Shown one piece after another: positions 9,237 to 18,965 of a DNA stretch of 64,000 nt. Made by a program: the position numbers and the translations under genes. The notes below the pieces were generated by a model. The model did no database searches and was not told where the DNA came from. It saw only the letters and a list, made by a program, of their open reading frames with translations. Origin of the DNA: Thereva unica (lineage: Eukaryota; Arthropoda; Insecta; Diptera; Therevidae); contig OX465282.1 in assembly GCA_949987705.1 (NCBI GenBank), forward strand, positions 124,144,310-124,208,309, in the 5' to 3' direction. The stretch's first letter is position 1. The number at the start of each line of letters is the position of its first letter.

Positions 9237-12200
9237 ACAAATTCAACTTTTTGGGCGTTCTTCTAATTCTTCCATAACGCGATCTCTGGATGTTGTTTGT
9301 TATTTCGTGTTCTTTGTTGTGACATTTGGTTTCTTTCTTCTTGTTTATTGTTTGTTCAAAGTTGTTGCCCCTTTTATAATTATTGTATCCTCGCAAGTGT
9401 AGTATATTTCTTCTGTATCTTCTCCCTTCTATATCTTCTATAATTGCAGCTTTCGGATGAATCATTTTTATAATTTTACCTCTCCTCCAGAACTTATCAA
9501 TTGGTGTTCTATGTAATATTAATTGTCCTGCTACGAATTTTGATTGTTCTTTTCTATTTTTATCTGCGTATAACTTTTGTTTTTGTCTTAAGTGTTTTAG
9601 TTTTTTCTTTATTATGCAGTTATTTTTGTATTGATGTTTTAATATTTTCTGCGTTGACGGGATTAAATCTCTCAATTTTCTGTTGTATATTCTCTCTGCA
9701 GGTGATCTTAATGAGTTTCTGCTTGCATTTCTATAATTAAGAAGTCCTAGATGTATATCTGTACCACTTTCTTTTGCTTTTTTAATAATCGATTTCACGA
9801 TGCCAACTCCTTTTTCTGCTAGTCCATTTCCACTGTGATGATGCGGGCTACTCGTATGGTGCTCGAATTTCCATTCCTTTTTAAAACTATCAAATTCTCT
9901 TGACGTGTATTGGGTTCCACAATCAGTTTCTAGCATCCTTGGGATACCGTGAGTAGCAAAATTTTTCTTCAGGAAGTTTATGACTTCTGTTGAGGTACCT
10001 TCGTTTAATTCAGCAGTATCTACAAAACCAGAAAAACTATCTATTAGCATTACATAAGTTTTACCTTCTACGTAGAATAAGTCACTGGCTACTATTTCAA
10101 ATGGTAGTGATGGTATTTCCTTTGTTGTGATTTTATCCTTTATGTTTTTATTTTGATATTTCTGACACACACTGCATGTTTTGACATATTCTGTTATGTC
10201 ATCTTTCATGTTCGGCCAATACAATTTTTCCCTTGCTATACTTAAAGTTTTTTCTGTTCCTAGATGACCATGATGGATACTTTTTAGATAATGTTGCCTT
10301 AGTTTTTTGGGCACAAATATTTTTTCACCATTAAATATGAGTCCATTGTATGTAGCAAACTGATCTCTGTGAGTCCAAAATTCTTTTATCATATGATGAA
10401 CCTCATTTTGTTTTTCTGGCCATCCGTTCATGATTGTTTCTAACAAATGTTCACTTTGTTCATCCTTCTTTGTTGCTTCTTTTAATTCATGAGTTTGTTC
10501 TTTTGTGGTTGCTAATATGATATGTATTTCGAATTCGTTTTCCTCTTTTTCTTCGAGATGGGAACAGTCTCTAGATAAAGGGTCTGCAATTAACATACTT
10601 GTTCCTTTTTTATATATTACTGAAGGTGCGTACTGAGTGATGCTCCAATAGATTCTCTGTAATCTTGGCGGTGCTCTATGAATTGGCTTCTTAAATACTG
10701 TTTCCAATGGTTTGTGATCCGTTTCTACTGTTACATCTTTTCCCCAAATATATTCATGAAACTTTTCCAGTCCAAATTTTACTGCCAGAGCTTCCTTTTC
10801 TATTTGTGAATATAATTGTTGCGTTTTAGTTAACGATTTGGATGCGTAAGCTACTGGTCTTTCCTCTTGAATTAGTGCTGCTCCTAAGGCTGTAGAACTT
10901 GCATCTGTTTGAACTATCACTGGGGCGTTTACATCGTACGTTTTCAACACTGGCGTTTGACATACTGCTTCTTTCAATACTTTGAAAGCGATTTGCTGTT
11001 CATCATCCCAAACAAATTCGTTGTTCTTTTCTAGTAACTTTCTTAAAGGTGCGGTTTTTTCAGAGTAATTTTTTATATAGTTGCTAACATATGTAAAATA
11101 TCCTAGTATCCTTTGTAAAGACCTTTTGTTATTTGGTGGCTGTAGTCTTTGAATTGCATCGATTCTATTTGGATCGACTTCGATTCCTTTGTTACTGATG
11201 ACGCTGCCTAGGAACTTAATTCTTGTTTTTTCAAATTCACATTTGTCTTTATTTAATTTGAACCCTCTTTTTTCCAGTGCTGTTAATACTTGATCTGTTG
11301 TTTTGCGTAATTCTTCGATTGTGTCACTGTAAATAAGTACGTCATCCATCGATACTTCTACTTTTTTAATATTTGATAATGTTTCTGTCATGATTTTTTG
11401 GAAGATTTCCGGTGCTGAAGCTAGTCCAAATGGTAGTCTTTTACAGGCGTATCGTCCCCATGGTGTAGCAAAAGTTAAATACTTTTGTGTCCTTTCAGAT
11501 AACTTTATGTGCCAAAAGCCTTTTTTTACATCCAATTTAGTAAAATATGTCGCCTCTGTCAATTCAGCACTTACTTCTGCTAGGGTTTTTAACGGGTAAT
11601 GCCTTCTTAATATATTTTTATTGATGTCTGTTGGATCAATACAAATTCTTATTTTCCCTTTTTTATGGACGACTACCATGGGTGACACCGCAGGTGTCGG
11701 TTCAAATATTGGTTTGATTACATCTAATTCTATCATTTTTTCGATTTCTTCCTTTACTTTGTCTTTAATTTTATGTGGTATTTTCCTTGGTGGGTGTATT
11801 TTAAATTCAGCATTTTCCTTCAGTTCTATATCATATATGAATTCTTTGATTTCACCCAGTCCTTCGTAGATGTTATTACATCTTTCTGTGTCCAGCCTCA
11901 TTATCCGCTTTACCATTTTTAATTGTTCACTCGCATGAGCACCTAAAATGATATCTGTATCATTATTTACTATTTTAAAAGTTAATTTCATTGATTCATT
12001 TTTATATTGACAGTTTAATACACTCTCTCCGATGACGTTTATTTTAAAATCTCCGAAAGCAATTAACCTTTTCGTACCTGTTTTATATATTTTTGCTTTT
12101 AATCTTCTTACCAGTTTTTCATGCATTACATTACAATCTGCCCCTGTGTCTATTTTTACTTGCACATCTTCTCCATTTATTTTTATTATTTCATACCATT

Positions 12201-12792
12201 TGCCCTTCCTTTTGTGTTGCTTTATGGTATTCACTATTAATTCATCGTTTTCTTCTAGTGCTCTTATTGTCCTAGAATTTGCTCCATCCGATGTTTTTGA
12301 CAGGCACATTTTGCTGAAGTGATTATACTTTCCACATTTATAGCATTGTTGCCCAAATGCGGAACATTCGCGCTCAAGATGTTTCCTTCCACATTTCGAG
12401 CAGTTTTGTGGGCTGCGTTTATATCGTTCGCCTTTATTCTTGTACTTTTTGAATTCTTTCTGTTTGTTATTATTGTATTTTACTTTGCAAACTTGTAAAT
12501 TTTCATTTGTTCGTAGCTCTTTAATTTGTCCGCTTGTTATTTCTGACATTTTGCATATTTCGATTGCCTTGTCTAAATTTATGTCTTCTGTCAGCAATTT
12601 TGCTCTTAGCTGATCATTATTGATTCCAATTACCAGTTGATCTCTTATTAAACTCTCTGTTAAGCTTTCAAATTTGCATCTTTGACTTTGTATTCTTAAG
12701 GCCCCCATACACGGTCCAATTGGTTGTACAGCGAAGTGCGGTTGTACAACCAAAACTATCGATTGTGGGCCGGTCGGCCGATCAAAATACAT
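9235..12792 (-). CDS. pol: gypsy-type pol (nucleocapsid, protease, RT, RNase H, integrase)
   Basis: A long open frame of 1185 codons, in order: two CCHC zinc knuckles (about residues 131-163), an aspartic protease with DTGAD (about 215), RT (about 350-520) with FGLASAP and the catalytic pair in VSMDDVLIYS (about 481), RNase H with QTDASSTALGAAL (about 628), integrase HHCC module (HHGHLGTEK..CSVCQ) and D, D, E in ASDLF, ETDCG and NGLAEK. The first about 32 codons (12699-12792) are MITE sequence, so the ATG at 12790-12792 is probably not the native start; pol would have been fused to gag. No other damage is seen. Confidence 0.92.
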   Translation of the reverse strand: MYFDRPTGPQSIVLVVQPHFAVQPIGPCMGALRIQSQRCKFESLTESLIRDQLVIGINNDQLRAKLLTEDINLDKAIEICKMSEITSGQIKELRTNENLQVCKVKYNNNKQKEFKKYKNKGERYKRSPQNCSKCGRKHLERECSAFGQQCYKCGKYNHFSKMCLSKTSDGANSRTIRALEENDELIVNTIKQHKRKGKWYEIIKINGEDVQVKIDTGADCNVMHEKLVRRLKAKIYKTGTKRLIAFGDFKINVIGESVLNCQYKNESMKLTFKIVNNDTDIILGAHASEQLKMVKRIMRLDTERCNNIYEGLGEIKEFIYDIELKENAEFKIHPPRKIPHKIKDKVKEEIEKMIELDVIKPIFEPTPAVSPMVVVHKKGKIRICIDPTDINKNILRRHYPLKTLAEVSAELTEATYFTKLDVKKGFWHIKLSERTQKYLTFATPWGRYACKRLPFGLASAPEIFQKIMTETLSNIKKVEVSMDDVLIYSDTIEELRKTTDQVLTALEKRGFKLNKDKCEFEKTRIKFLGSVISNKGIEVDPNRIDAIQRLQPPNNKRSLQRILGYFTYVSNYIKNYSEKTAPLRKLLEKNNEFVWDDEQQIAFKVLKEAVCQTPVLKTYDVNAPVIVQTDASSTALGAALIQEERPVAYASKSLTKTQQLYSQIEKEALAVKFGLEKFHEYIWGKDVTVETDHKPLETVFKKPIHRAPPRLQRIYWSITQYAPSVIYKKGTSMLIADPLSRDCSHLEEKEENEFEIHIILATTKEQTHELKEATKKDEQSEHLLETIMNGWPEKQNEVHHMIKEFWTHRDQFATYNGLIFNGEKIFVPKKLRQHYLKSIHHGHLGTEKTLSIAREKLYWPNMKDDITEYVKTCSVCQKYQNKNIKDKITTKEIPSLPFEIVASDLFYVEGKTYVMLIDSFSGFVDTAELNEGTSTEVINFLKKNFATHGIPRMLETDCGTQYTSREFDSFKKEWKFEHHTSSPHHHSGNGLAEKGVGIVKSIIKKAKESGTDIHLGLLNYRNASRNSLRSPAERIYNRKLRDLIPSTQKILKHQYKNNCIIKKKLKHLRQKQKLYADKNRKEQSKFVAGQLILHRTPIDKFWRRGKIIKMIHPKAAIIEDIEGRRYRRNILHLRGYNNYKRGNNFEQTINKKKETKCHNKEHEITNNIQRSRYGRIRRTPKKLNL

Positions 12793-12853
12793 TGCGCTTA
12801 TAGGTTTGATGAAAATCTGGTTGTACAGCCAATTTGACCGTGTATGGGGGCCT
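12699..12853. mobile_element. 155-bp Harbinger-type MITE inside gag-pol
   Basis: Inverted ends AGGCCCCCATACACGGTC / GACCGTGTATGGGGGCCT flanked by TTA on both sides (12696-12698 and 12854-12856), the target duplication typical of PIF/Harbinger. Insert plus one duplicated TTA is 158 bp, which moves the frame by two. The gag and pol frames differ by exactly that amount, so a single gag-pol ORF was split here. Confidence 0.85.
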
Positions 12854-13280
12854 TTAGTCTCGTGACCATTTCATCTATGGGTTCATGATTTTCTTGTTTT
12901 ATTTTAAAGAATTTATACCTTTCGAAGGTCACATTTGATTTTGGAGTAAAATGTGTTTCAAATGCCTGCTTTATTTCTTTGAGCTTTTTGCGTTCTGCTC
13001 CCGGGAAGGAGTTGTACAAAATAATTGCGTCATGGCCGATTGTCGCCATGAAAGTTGCTCTTTGTACTTCCTCCGGCTGTTTCGCAAGTCCTGTGGCTAT
13101 TTCATAATAACCATATTCTTGAATCCATAGATTCCATTCCTTTGCCATGTCCCTTTCATTATTTATAATTAATGCACGAGGTGGGCGTATGAAATGCTGC
13201 ATGCCTTCGCTTGTAGACGCCATTGCTGATGCTTCTGCCGTTTGTTCCTCTTCTTTGTCCTTGTTCTTTTTGTTGGCCAT
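12798..13280 (-). CDS. gag: gypsy-type gag, truncated by MITE
   Basis: Begins at ATG 13278-13280 (MANKKNKDKEEE, in good start context CTCATGGCC); the open frame extends upstream only as GTG. It has an acidic/lysine-rich N-terminus, then a helical capsid-like region (LWIQEYGYYEIATGL, then ITYNSF-like and THFTPKSNVTFERYKFFK), the usual core of Ty3/gypsy capsids. It runs into the MITE and stops there after about 15 foreign residues. Its natural continuation is the pol frame beyond the MITE. Confidence 0.85.
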   Translation of the reverse strand: MANKKNKDKEEEQTAEASAMASTSEGMQHFIRPPRALIINNERDMAKEWNLWIQEYGYYEIATGLAKQPEEVQRATFMATIGHDAIILYNSFPGAERKKLKEIKQAFETHFTPKSNVTFERYKFFKIKQENHEPIDEMVTRLKAPIHGQIGCTTRFSSNL

Positions 13281-13366
13281 GAGGATTCCTTTTGCCTTTT
13301 TCCTTTTTATTTTCACTATTATTTTTTTTTTTTTTTATTATTTTTTCTCTGGAATTCTTAATTTTT

Positions 13367-13380
13367 CACTTCTGACACCA
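13367..13380 (-). promoter_or_regulatory. primer binding site, tRNA-Leu type
   Basis: On the minus strand TGGTGTCAGAAGTG directly follows the 5' LTR. It is complementary to a tRNA 3' end CACTTCTGACACCA, which matches insect tRNA-Leu as I remember it. Confidence 0.7.
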
Positions 13381-13501
13381 TGTGGTTGGGAGCACGACAC
13401 TAAAACACAACCTATTTGGTTACTGGTCTTTATTGAACTGACTAATGGTATAATGGTAATATATTTACAGCGGCTATCAGCTGTTAAGCCTACAGCTGAC
13501 A
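13381..13501 (-). repeat. 5' LTR of the gypsy-type element
   Basis: 121 bp, same sequence as 9106-9226, followed by the GCGCG duplication. Confidence 0.92.
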
Positions 13502-13506
13502 GCGCG

Positions 13507-14060
13507 CTTATCGGAAATGAAATTTTGAAGAAATTCAGACAACACAATTCGTTGTTTGGTGAAGAATTCTTTGAGTGTGGGTTTGTAGCACTCGCCAGCA
13601 TCCCTTCCGACCACGTCTGCGACGGTCCAATGAAGTTGTTGAAGCGGTAAGAAAGAGTGTTGCCGATAATCCAAATGTGTCCATCTTAGGAATTAAATTT
13701 GAGTGGAACGACTCTTAATACCCCGACTTCACCGGCCGAACTTCACAATTCGGGTAAATTGACGAACTGAACTTATACTAACCTCGAATACAATTTCCAC
13801 GAGGACATAAGGAGCATTATGAAGCAAGATCTTCATCTCTTCCCATACAAAACTCAACTTACTCAAAGATTGTTGCCCACTGACAAGCCTCGTCGTTTGC
13901 AATGTGGCAATTTCGTAGCAAGAATGATCGTTACCGAGCCGAAATTTTGATGACGGGTGAAGGATTATTTTACACTCTCTAGCGGAGTCAATAAACAAAA
14001 CTGTCAAATTTGGAGAACAGCTCTGCGTGAACTCTTTGCCCTTAAATATCATTTTTCAGA
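13507..14060 (+). pseudogene. decayed mariner/IS630-type transposase
   Basis: Plus-strand frames, shifted several times, give FFECGFVALASIP, SVADNPNVS, then FPYKTQLTQRLLPTDKPRR and SGVNKQNCQIWR. These resemble the helix-turn-helix and early catalytic parts of a mariner-like transposase. It is interrupted at about 13717-13805 by a small copy of the ATACCCCGG repeat. No ORF survives. The gypsy-type element lies against its left edge and may have inserted into it. Confidence 0.5.
13717..13805 (+). repeat. short copy of the ATACCCCGG dispersed repeat
   Basis: AATACCCCGACTTCACCGGCC at its left border is nearly the same as 26940-26960. It interrupts the transposase relic. Right border approximate. 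Confidence 0.5.
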
Positions 14061-14089
14061 GCTTATCCACATTCTTGAAAACTAGCCCA

Positions 14090-15960
14090 TTCCAGAAATA
14101 GATGAATCCAACAACTCCTGTAACTATAACCCAATAACAATTAATTCTATTCTCTCTAAAATCATGGCGACAATAGTAAACAAAGTTTTATTTATTTTGA
14201 GTCCAAAAGAGTTTTAGACGACAGCCAGTACCTACGGTTTTATACCAATAGGATGTACCGGTGACTTCTTCACGTGTCTCAACCAAAGAATTCATTGCTT
14301 CGGTAAAAGTGATCATGTCCTGGCCTGGTCTATGACACCCTGTACTACTGACTAACTATTACATTTCTGATGCTCCTCAACTTCAGTAACCCATTTGATA
14401 GTGCCAGTCACAAGCTTCTTGAAACTAAACTATCAGACTATCTGGGTTTCTCCCCCTCAGCCATCTCCTTAATTCAGAATTACTTAAGAAACCACTCCCA
14501 AAATGTATGGTTTCAAGATTCTATATCTGATCCATCACCAATTGCATGTGGAGTTCCGCAGGGCTCAATTCTAAGGCCATTACTGTTTAACATCTACATT
14601 AATGACATCTGTAATACTGTCAAGGATTTCAAACTTGACATGTATCCGGATGATTCAGATTTATTTAAATCCTAGTCCCCTAGGATTGTAGAAAACTGGG
14701 TCTATAACATCAACGCTGACCTTGAGCGAATACATCTATGGTCGTTATCCTATCAATTGCATATAAATGCGTCTAAGTCTAGTTGCATCGCAATGTACAG
14801 GAGTGAGTTAGACACCTCTTGCCACACCTTGCTGGCCATTAAATCGCACAGGGTCTCATCAAAGACTGTCCTGGATTGTCTTCAATCCCTGAAATTCCTC
14901 AGCAGGAACAATAGTGTCACGCTGATGTGGATTCCGGGCCACGAAGGTCACATTGGTAATGAGATTGCCGATAGCCTGGCTAGAGCAGGCGCAAACTCAT
15001 TACCTATTGGTCCGGAACCTTTCTGTAGCTTAGCAAGCTGCCACGTAAAAATGGCCATAAAGAATTGGGTTGACCAGATGTTTCTTCAAAGCTGGTCTAG
15101 GACCCAGGGTGCTCGTCAAGCTAAAAGATTCATCCAAATCGATAAAGCTAAGGCGGGCAAACTTTTAAATCTCAAAAGGTGGGAGCTAAAAATAATAACA
15201 GAGCTCCTGACGGGCCACTGTTCGCTTAACTATCACCTAAACAAAATAGGTCTGGTGGCCGACTCTGGCTGTCGATTCTGCGGGGCAGCTCCCGAAACTT
15301 CGGAGCAGTTGATGTGCGACTGTGAGGCTACAGTGAGGAAAAGACTGAGTCTCCTCCATCGTGATTTCCCTACTCCCAGGGAGATTTGGGAAAGCAACCC
15401 TAAATCAGTTTTAGGCTACCTAAGAAGCCTTAACCTTGATGGTTTTTAAAGACGGGGATGGTACAATAGAACAAACAAAATTGGTCGCAGTGCCCGCTAT
15501 AGCGCCCCTCAACAATAATAATAAATAGACACCTCTTATTTATCGACAATCACTCTCATACAAACAACCTTAGCCTACCAGCTGCGAGTCAAGAGCCTAG
15601 TGTTAACTTGCTCCGCCTCTGGTTGTTCGCGTCCATTTGGCTTTTAGGTGCTCGGTCAAAGCTTATCAAAATCTTAGTTGTGCTTCACTTCTCTTACGCT
15701 GGCTCAGTTTGGTCCCCTGATGCCTCATGCCGGGTCAAACTTAACGCTACCTTTAATGATTGTACCTGGTTTGTATATAACCTCCGCAGATTTGACTATA
15801 TAAGCCCATACCGCTCTTCTATTCTGGGGTGCACGCTCGACGAACTCCTGTGCCTAAAGGCAGAATCAATCTGGCCTTAGCTGTGTATGGAGTAGACACA
15901 ATACCAAGGATCTAAAGGACGTAAAACCCCTAATACGAAGGTTTAAACAGTCGTGCTGAA
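14090..15960 (+). pseudogene. jockey-like non-LTR retrotransposon RT relic
   Basis: Plus-strand RT blocks in order: NYNPITINSILSKIM (about 14130), DSASHKLLETKLSDYLG (14400), CGVPQGSILRPLLFNIY (14548) and a damaged active site, YPDDSDLF, where YADD is expected (14643). The thumb region resumes after a nested insertion: YAGSVWSPDASCRVKLN (15690) and FVYNLRRFDYISPYR (15768). Several stops and frameshifts show it is dead. The two halves join correctly when 14821-15537 is removed. Confidence 0.75.
14821..15525 (+). mobile_element. 5'-truncated non-LTR element (RNase H end) nested in the jockey copy
   Basis: Encodes only the tail of an RT protein: an RNase H block VTLMWIPGHEGHIGNEIADS then a zinc-knuckle-like CRFCGAAPETSEQLMCDC. 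It ends with an AATAATAATAAA tail. A 12-bp duplication TAGACACCTCTT flanks it (14809-14820 and 15526-15537). The family is I/LOA/R1-like by its RNase H. The ORF 14757-15449 (230 codons) is a chance fusion of jockey RT codons to this insert, not a natural protein. Confidence 0.8.
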
Positions 15961-15999
15961 GCGATGAATAATACTTCGTGAATGTACCACCAATGATGG

Positions 16000-16760
16000 A
16001 CTCTGGAAACCAGGCGAGGTCCGAGTTAACTTGGCTTTCCCATGGTAAGGCGGAGTTCTGGAATTAATATTGATCCATATTCTGAGGTACTGGAGACAGT
16101 TTAGAGTGGTCATTATCTCCAAAGAAGATCATTCAAAGAAGCAAACTCCTATCGACCCATCAGCCTCTATTCCCTGCTCCTAAAAACGATGGAAAAGGTT
16201 TAAGGCCAGCATATTAGGATGCGTCTTACAGCGAGCTCATTCCACTGCTTTGCCTACAAGTAAGCAGAATAGGGCTGGTAATTGATTGTAGTTGTCATTT
16301 CTGCGGAGTAGCTGCCAACAAAGAGGAGATTGTCTTTTAGATCGCGAATTCGCAGGAAGATTTGGGATATGAAATCTAAGTCAAGTATTAGACCGAGTAG
16401 GTCGCAGTACCAACAAAAACCCTCTCTCAAGGAATGAGGTAACTCAGTTCTCAGAAAATGTATTTATGGCTGCCATTATGTCTGTTCGACCATATAACTA
16501 TCGGTGTCCCGCCGGGGTTAAGGTCCTCAAACCTTCTTTATAGGTTTGGTATTGATCGTACTCCAGGTTGCTCACAACACTTTCCGCTTTCTAGACCTCT
16601 TTTTTTATACCATTCTTAATTGAACTCCCTAAAATAGCGTCAAGTTTAGTACCTCCATCTCTTAACATCCTAGGCATAAATTTAACCAAGGATCTGTGAT
16701 GGGATGGCCACATATTCCAAATCGCCAAACACAAGTACCACAATATATGAAATTTCGTAA
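16000..16760 (+). pseudogene. scattered RT relics
   Basis: Short frames such as FKEANSYRPISLYSLL (about 16132) followed by a methionine-glutamate-lysine block are RT palm motifs, and LNILGINLTKDL-like text appears near 16660. Stops are frequent. This may be one or two further decayed non-LTR copies. Confidence 0.4.
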
Positions 16761-17131
16761 GAGATGGTCTTATCCTATCCTTTTCTATCCTTTAATCTAA
16801 GCTTACTACAACACACTACCAAGAACAATATGTCTGGCTATTAGTACTAAGGGTGGTTTGAAAGCTTGGTCTTCTCTCTCTCTCTCTCGCAAAAGTTATT
16901 GATGTTTTAGGGTTAAAATCACTTTGGAAGCAAAATTCACGGAATTTATTATCTCCCAAAACTTTGCTAAATGCACAAAGAACTTTTGCTCTGTTAATTA
17001 CACAAACCGCCAACAAATAATCAAATTAAAATTTAATCAAGCAAAGATTACAGGTGCACAGCCAGAGTTCGGAGCAGTTTGATGCTGCACCAGCAAAATT
17101 CGACACTAACTAATGCCATGTTTCCTTTCAG

Positions 17132-17290
17132 GTCGATAGCCAGCTTCAACAAAACATCCCGGTCAATACGTGCATGGTCCGATTGCACAGGGGAGCGAGA
17201 CCACTTGATATTCTACGACGGCAGCTCCACTAATGACCCGGTGCTGGCAAAATACTGCGGAGGTGATTGGCTGCCCAAAGTTGTATCACG
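17132..17290 (+). CDS. host CUB-domain gene, exon C (end of first CUB)
   Basis: Acceptor TTTCCTTTCAG, donor GTAAGT. One base completes the codon left by exon B; two bases are passed on. The 53 codons give SDCTGERDHLIFYDGSS and AKYCGGDWLP, the second half of a CUB domain (Cys, then the hydrophobic-Y-DG turn, then a Cys-Gly pair). The calcium-site-like D in FYDG is present. The preceding intron is 9820 bp. Confidence 0.92.
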
Positions 17291-18960
17291 GTAAGTACTA
17301 GCTGAGTAGCGCTCATTTAATGCGGTAAGACTGGTGTGCATCACCGCCACCGTATAGCAACTACGTCAATGGCTGGGGAGAAGGCAAAATACCTGCCACG
17401 TAGCCAGTGGGACTCACATACACACAATCGCCACCAGGACTCGCAGGATTAAGGATAAGTTTGGCTTTTTCAGCTTTTCCCAGCTTTTCCGGTGTTAGGT
17501 TAAAACAGGAGAAAAACTTTTTACATCTTAATGAAATATAAAAGACGAGAGGGGGTAATTTATGGTGAAGTGGTCCGAATCGAGCAGGAATCAGGAGCCC
17601 CTGTCCCCTGCACCAGGCAGAGCAGTACCCAGTACCGCCATCTCCTGCGGCCTCACGTCTGGCGCCAAAACCTACTACCTGGATACTTAATCATTTATGA
17701 GGAACCGGGAAAAATTAGTTCCATTACGCTCGGGGCTACCGCAACTAGGGGGCGCTCTTAATCGCATGTAATAAAGTTTTTTCCGCCTTTTTTAAGCCGA
17801 AAGTAGAACAATTTCTCGTTAAGCTTTGTTGCTCGACATTCCTTGTAATGGCCGCTTTCTTTCGGCTGTAAAAGTCCTTGGCGGAAAATATCACTCGGGG
17901 GCGGAACTTTCATAAAATTCATGTCGATTGCAGCCCTCGCCTTTAATGTTTCAATTTTTTATCACTTCTTTATTAATAATCCTCGAGGACACCCAGGTTA
18001 AAAATTTTCATTTCAGCTCTTATCCTTCGGCGACCAGTCTGTAGTTAGCGTCAGCGTTAGGCGAAGGCGCTGCTTGCATACGACCAAGATTTTAATTAAT
18101 TTTCCTTTTTTTTTTTGCCGGGGAAAATATTGAATTTTCACGAATTATTGCCGAGAAATTGAGAAAGTTTATGGAATAATGAACAGATTCATAAATTAAT
18201 GACATTTTCTTGGAGGGGCGAAAAAATTAATTGAACGAAACTTAATTTTTAATTAATATTTCAAGGCCATACGCTTCGGATTTTTCATGTCCTGCGATAC
18301 ATTGACGGCTTTCAATATCCAGTCTAGATATTTTTTAGTTCACGTTTTGGCATGGCATAGACCCAGAGCGAATACCACCAATTGCAGCTGGAAATACGTC
18401 GTAACCGAACATGTTTTAATGATTTCTTGCATCGATCTATCCACGATACCTACATATTTTCACACTTTAATGGCAGACAAAATCCATGGACTTTTTCCAT
18501 GTGAAAACCTCAAGCTTGGAACTTACTCTTGGGGCACTACCACTCCGTCACGTCGTTCAGGTCATGGAGCAATCTCTGGTAGCAATATAAGTTTAAAAGA
18601 CAAAAGAGGATAAAGTAGGTTAGGGTCCAGGAAATTTAAATTTCGATGGGAAGATCCCTAAACTAGGGAGAGCTGCTCTATTCATAAATTAACTCTTTTA
18701 CCATAGAGTGACCGCAGCCAAAAACAGGATTCCAGAATGTGAGACCGAGTTGATCGGGGTAATCTTAGTTTGATATGCTGGCAGAATGACGTTAATTTCA
18801 TGGCCACACTCACTGGTAAAGCGATAAAATTTTGTTCATTTTGTGAGACAGTTAATAATACCCAGGGCCAGGACACACCAGCACTCTTAATCTTGATTAG
18901 GACGTCAAAATGACGTATACCCATACAAAAGATATGGAAATAAAATGCAGTCTACGTCAT
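17291..18960. other. intron, no gene recognised
   Basis: Start of a 19.0-kb intron. AT-rich single-copy-looking sequence; I see no open frame with family resemblance. Confidence 0.4.
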
Positions 18961-18965
18961 TCTGA

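Larger units (their letters stand above)
9106..13501 (-). mobile_element. complete Ty3/gypsy-type LTR retrotransposon
   Basis: A 4396-bp element on the minus strand bounded by two 121-bp LTRs (9106-9226 and 13381-13501) that I read as identical. It is flanked by the 5-bp duplication GCGCG (9101-9105 and 13502-13506). A primer binding site, polypurine tract, gag and pol are all present, with no env. Integrase motifs such as SPHHHSGNGLAEK suggest the mag/K02A2.6-like group; this placement is from memory. Identical LTRs point to recent insertion. A 155-bp MITE breaks the gag-pol frame. Confidence 0.92.

Noticed and set aside
14757..15449. 230-codon gene
   Set aside because: It is a fusion made by a retroelement insertion, as shown by the 12-bp duplication.
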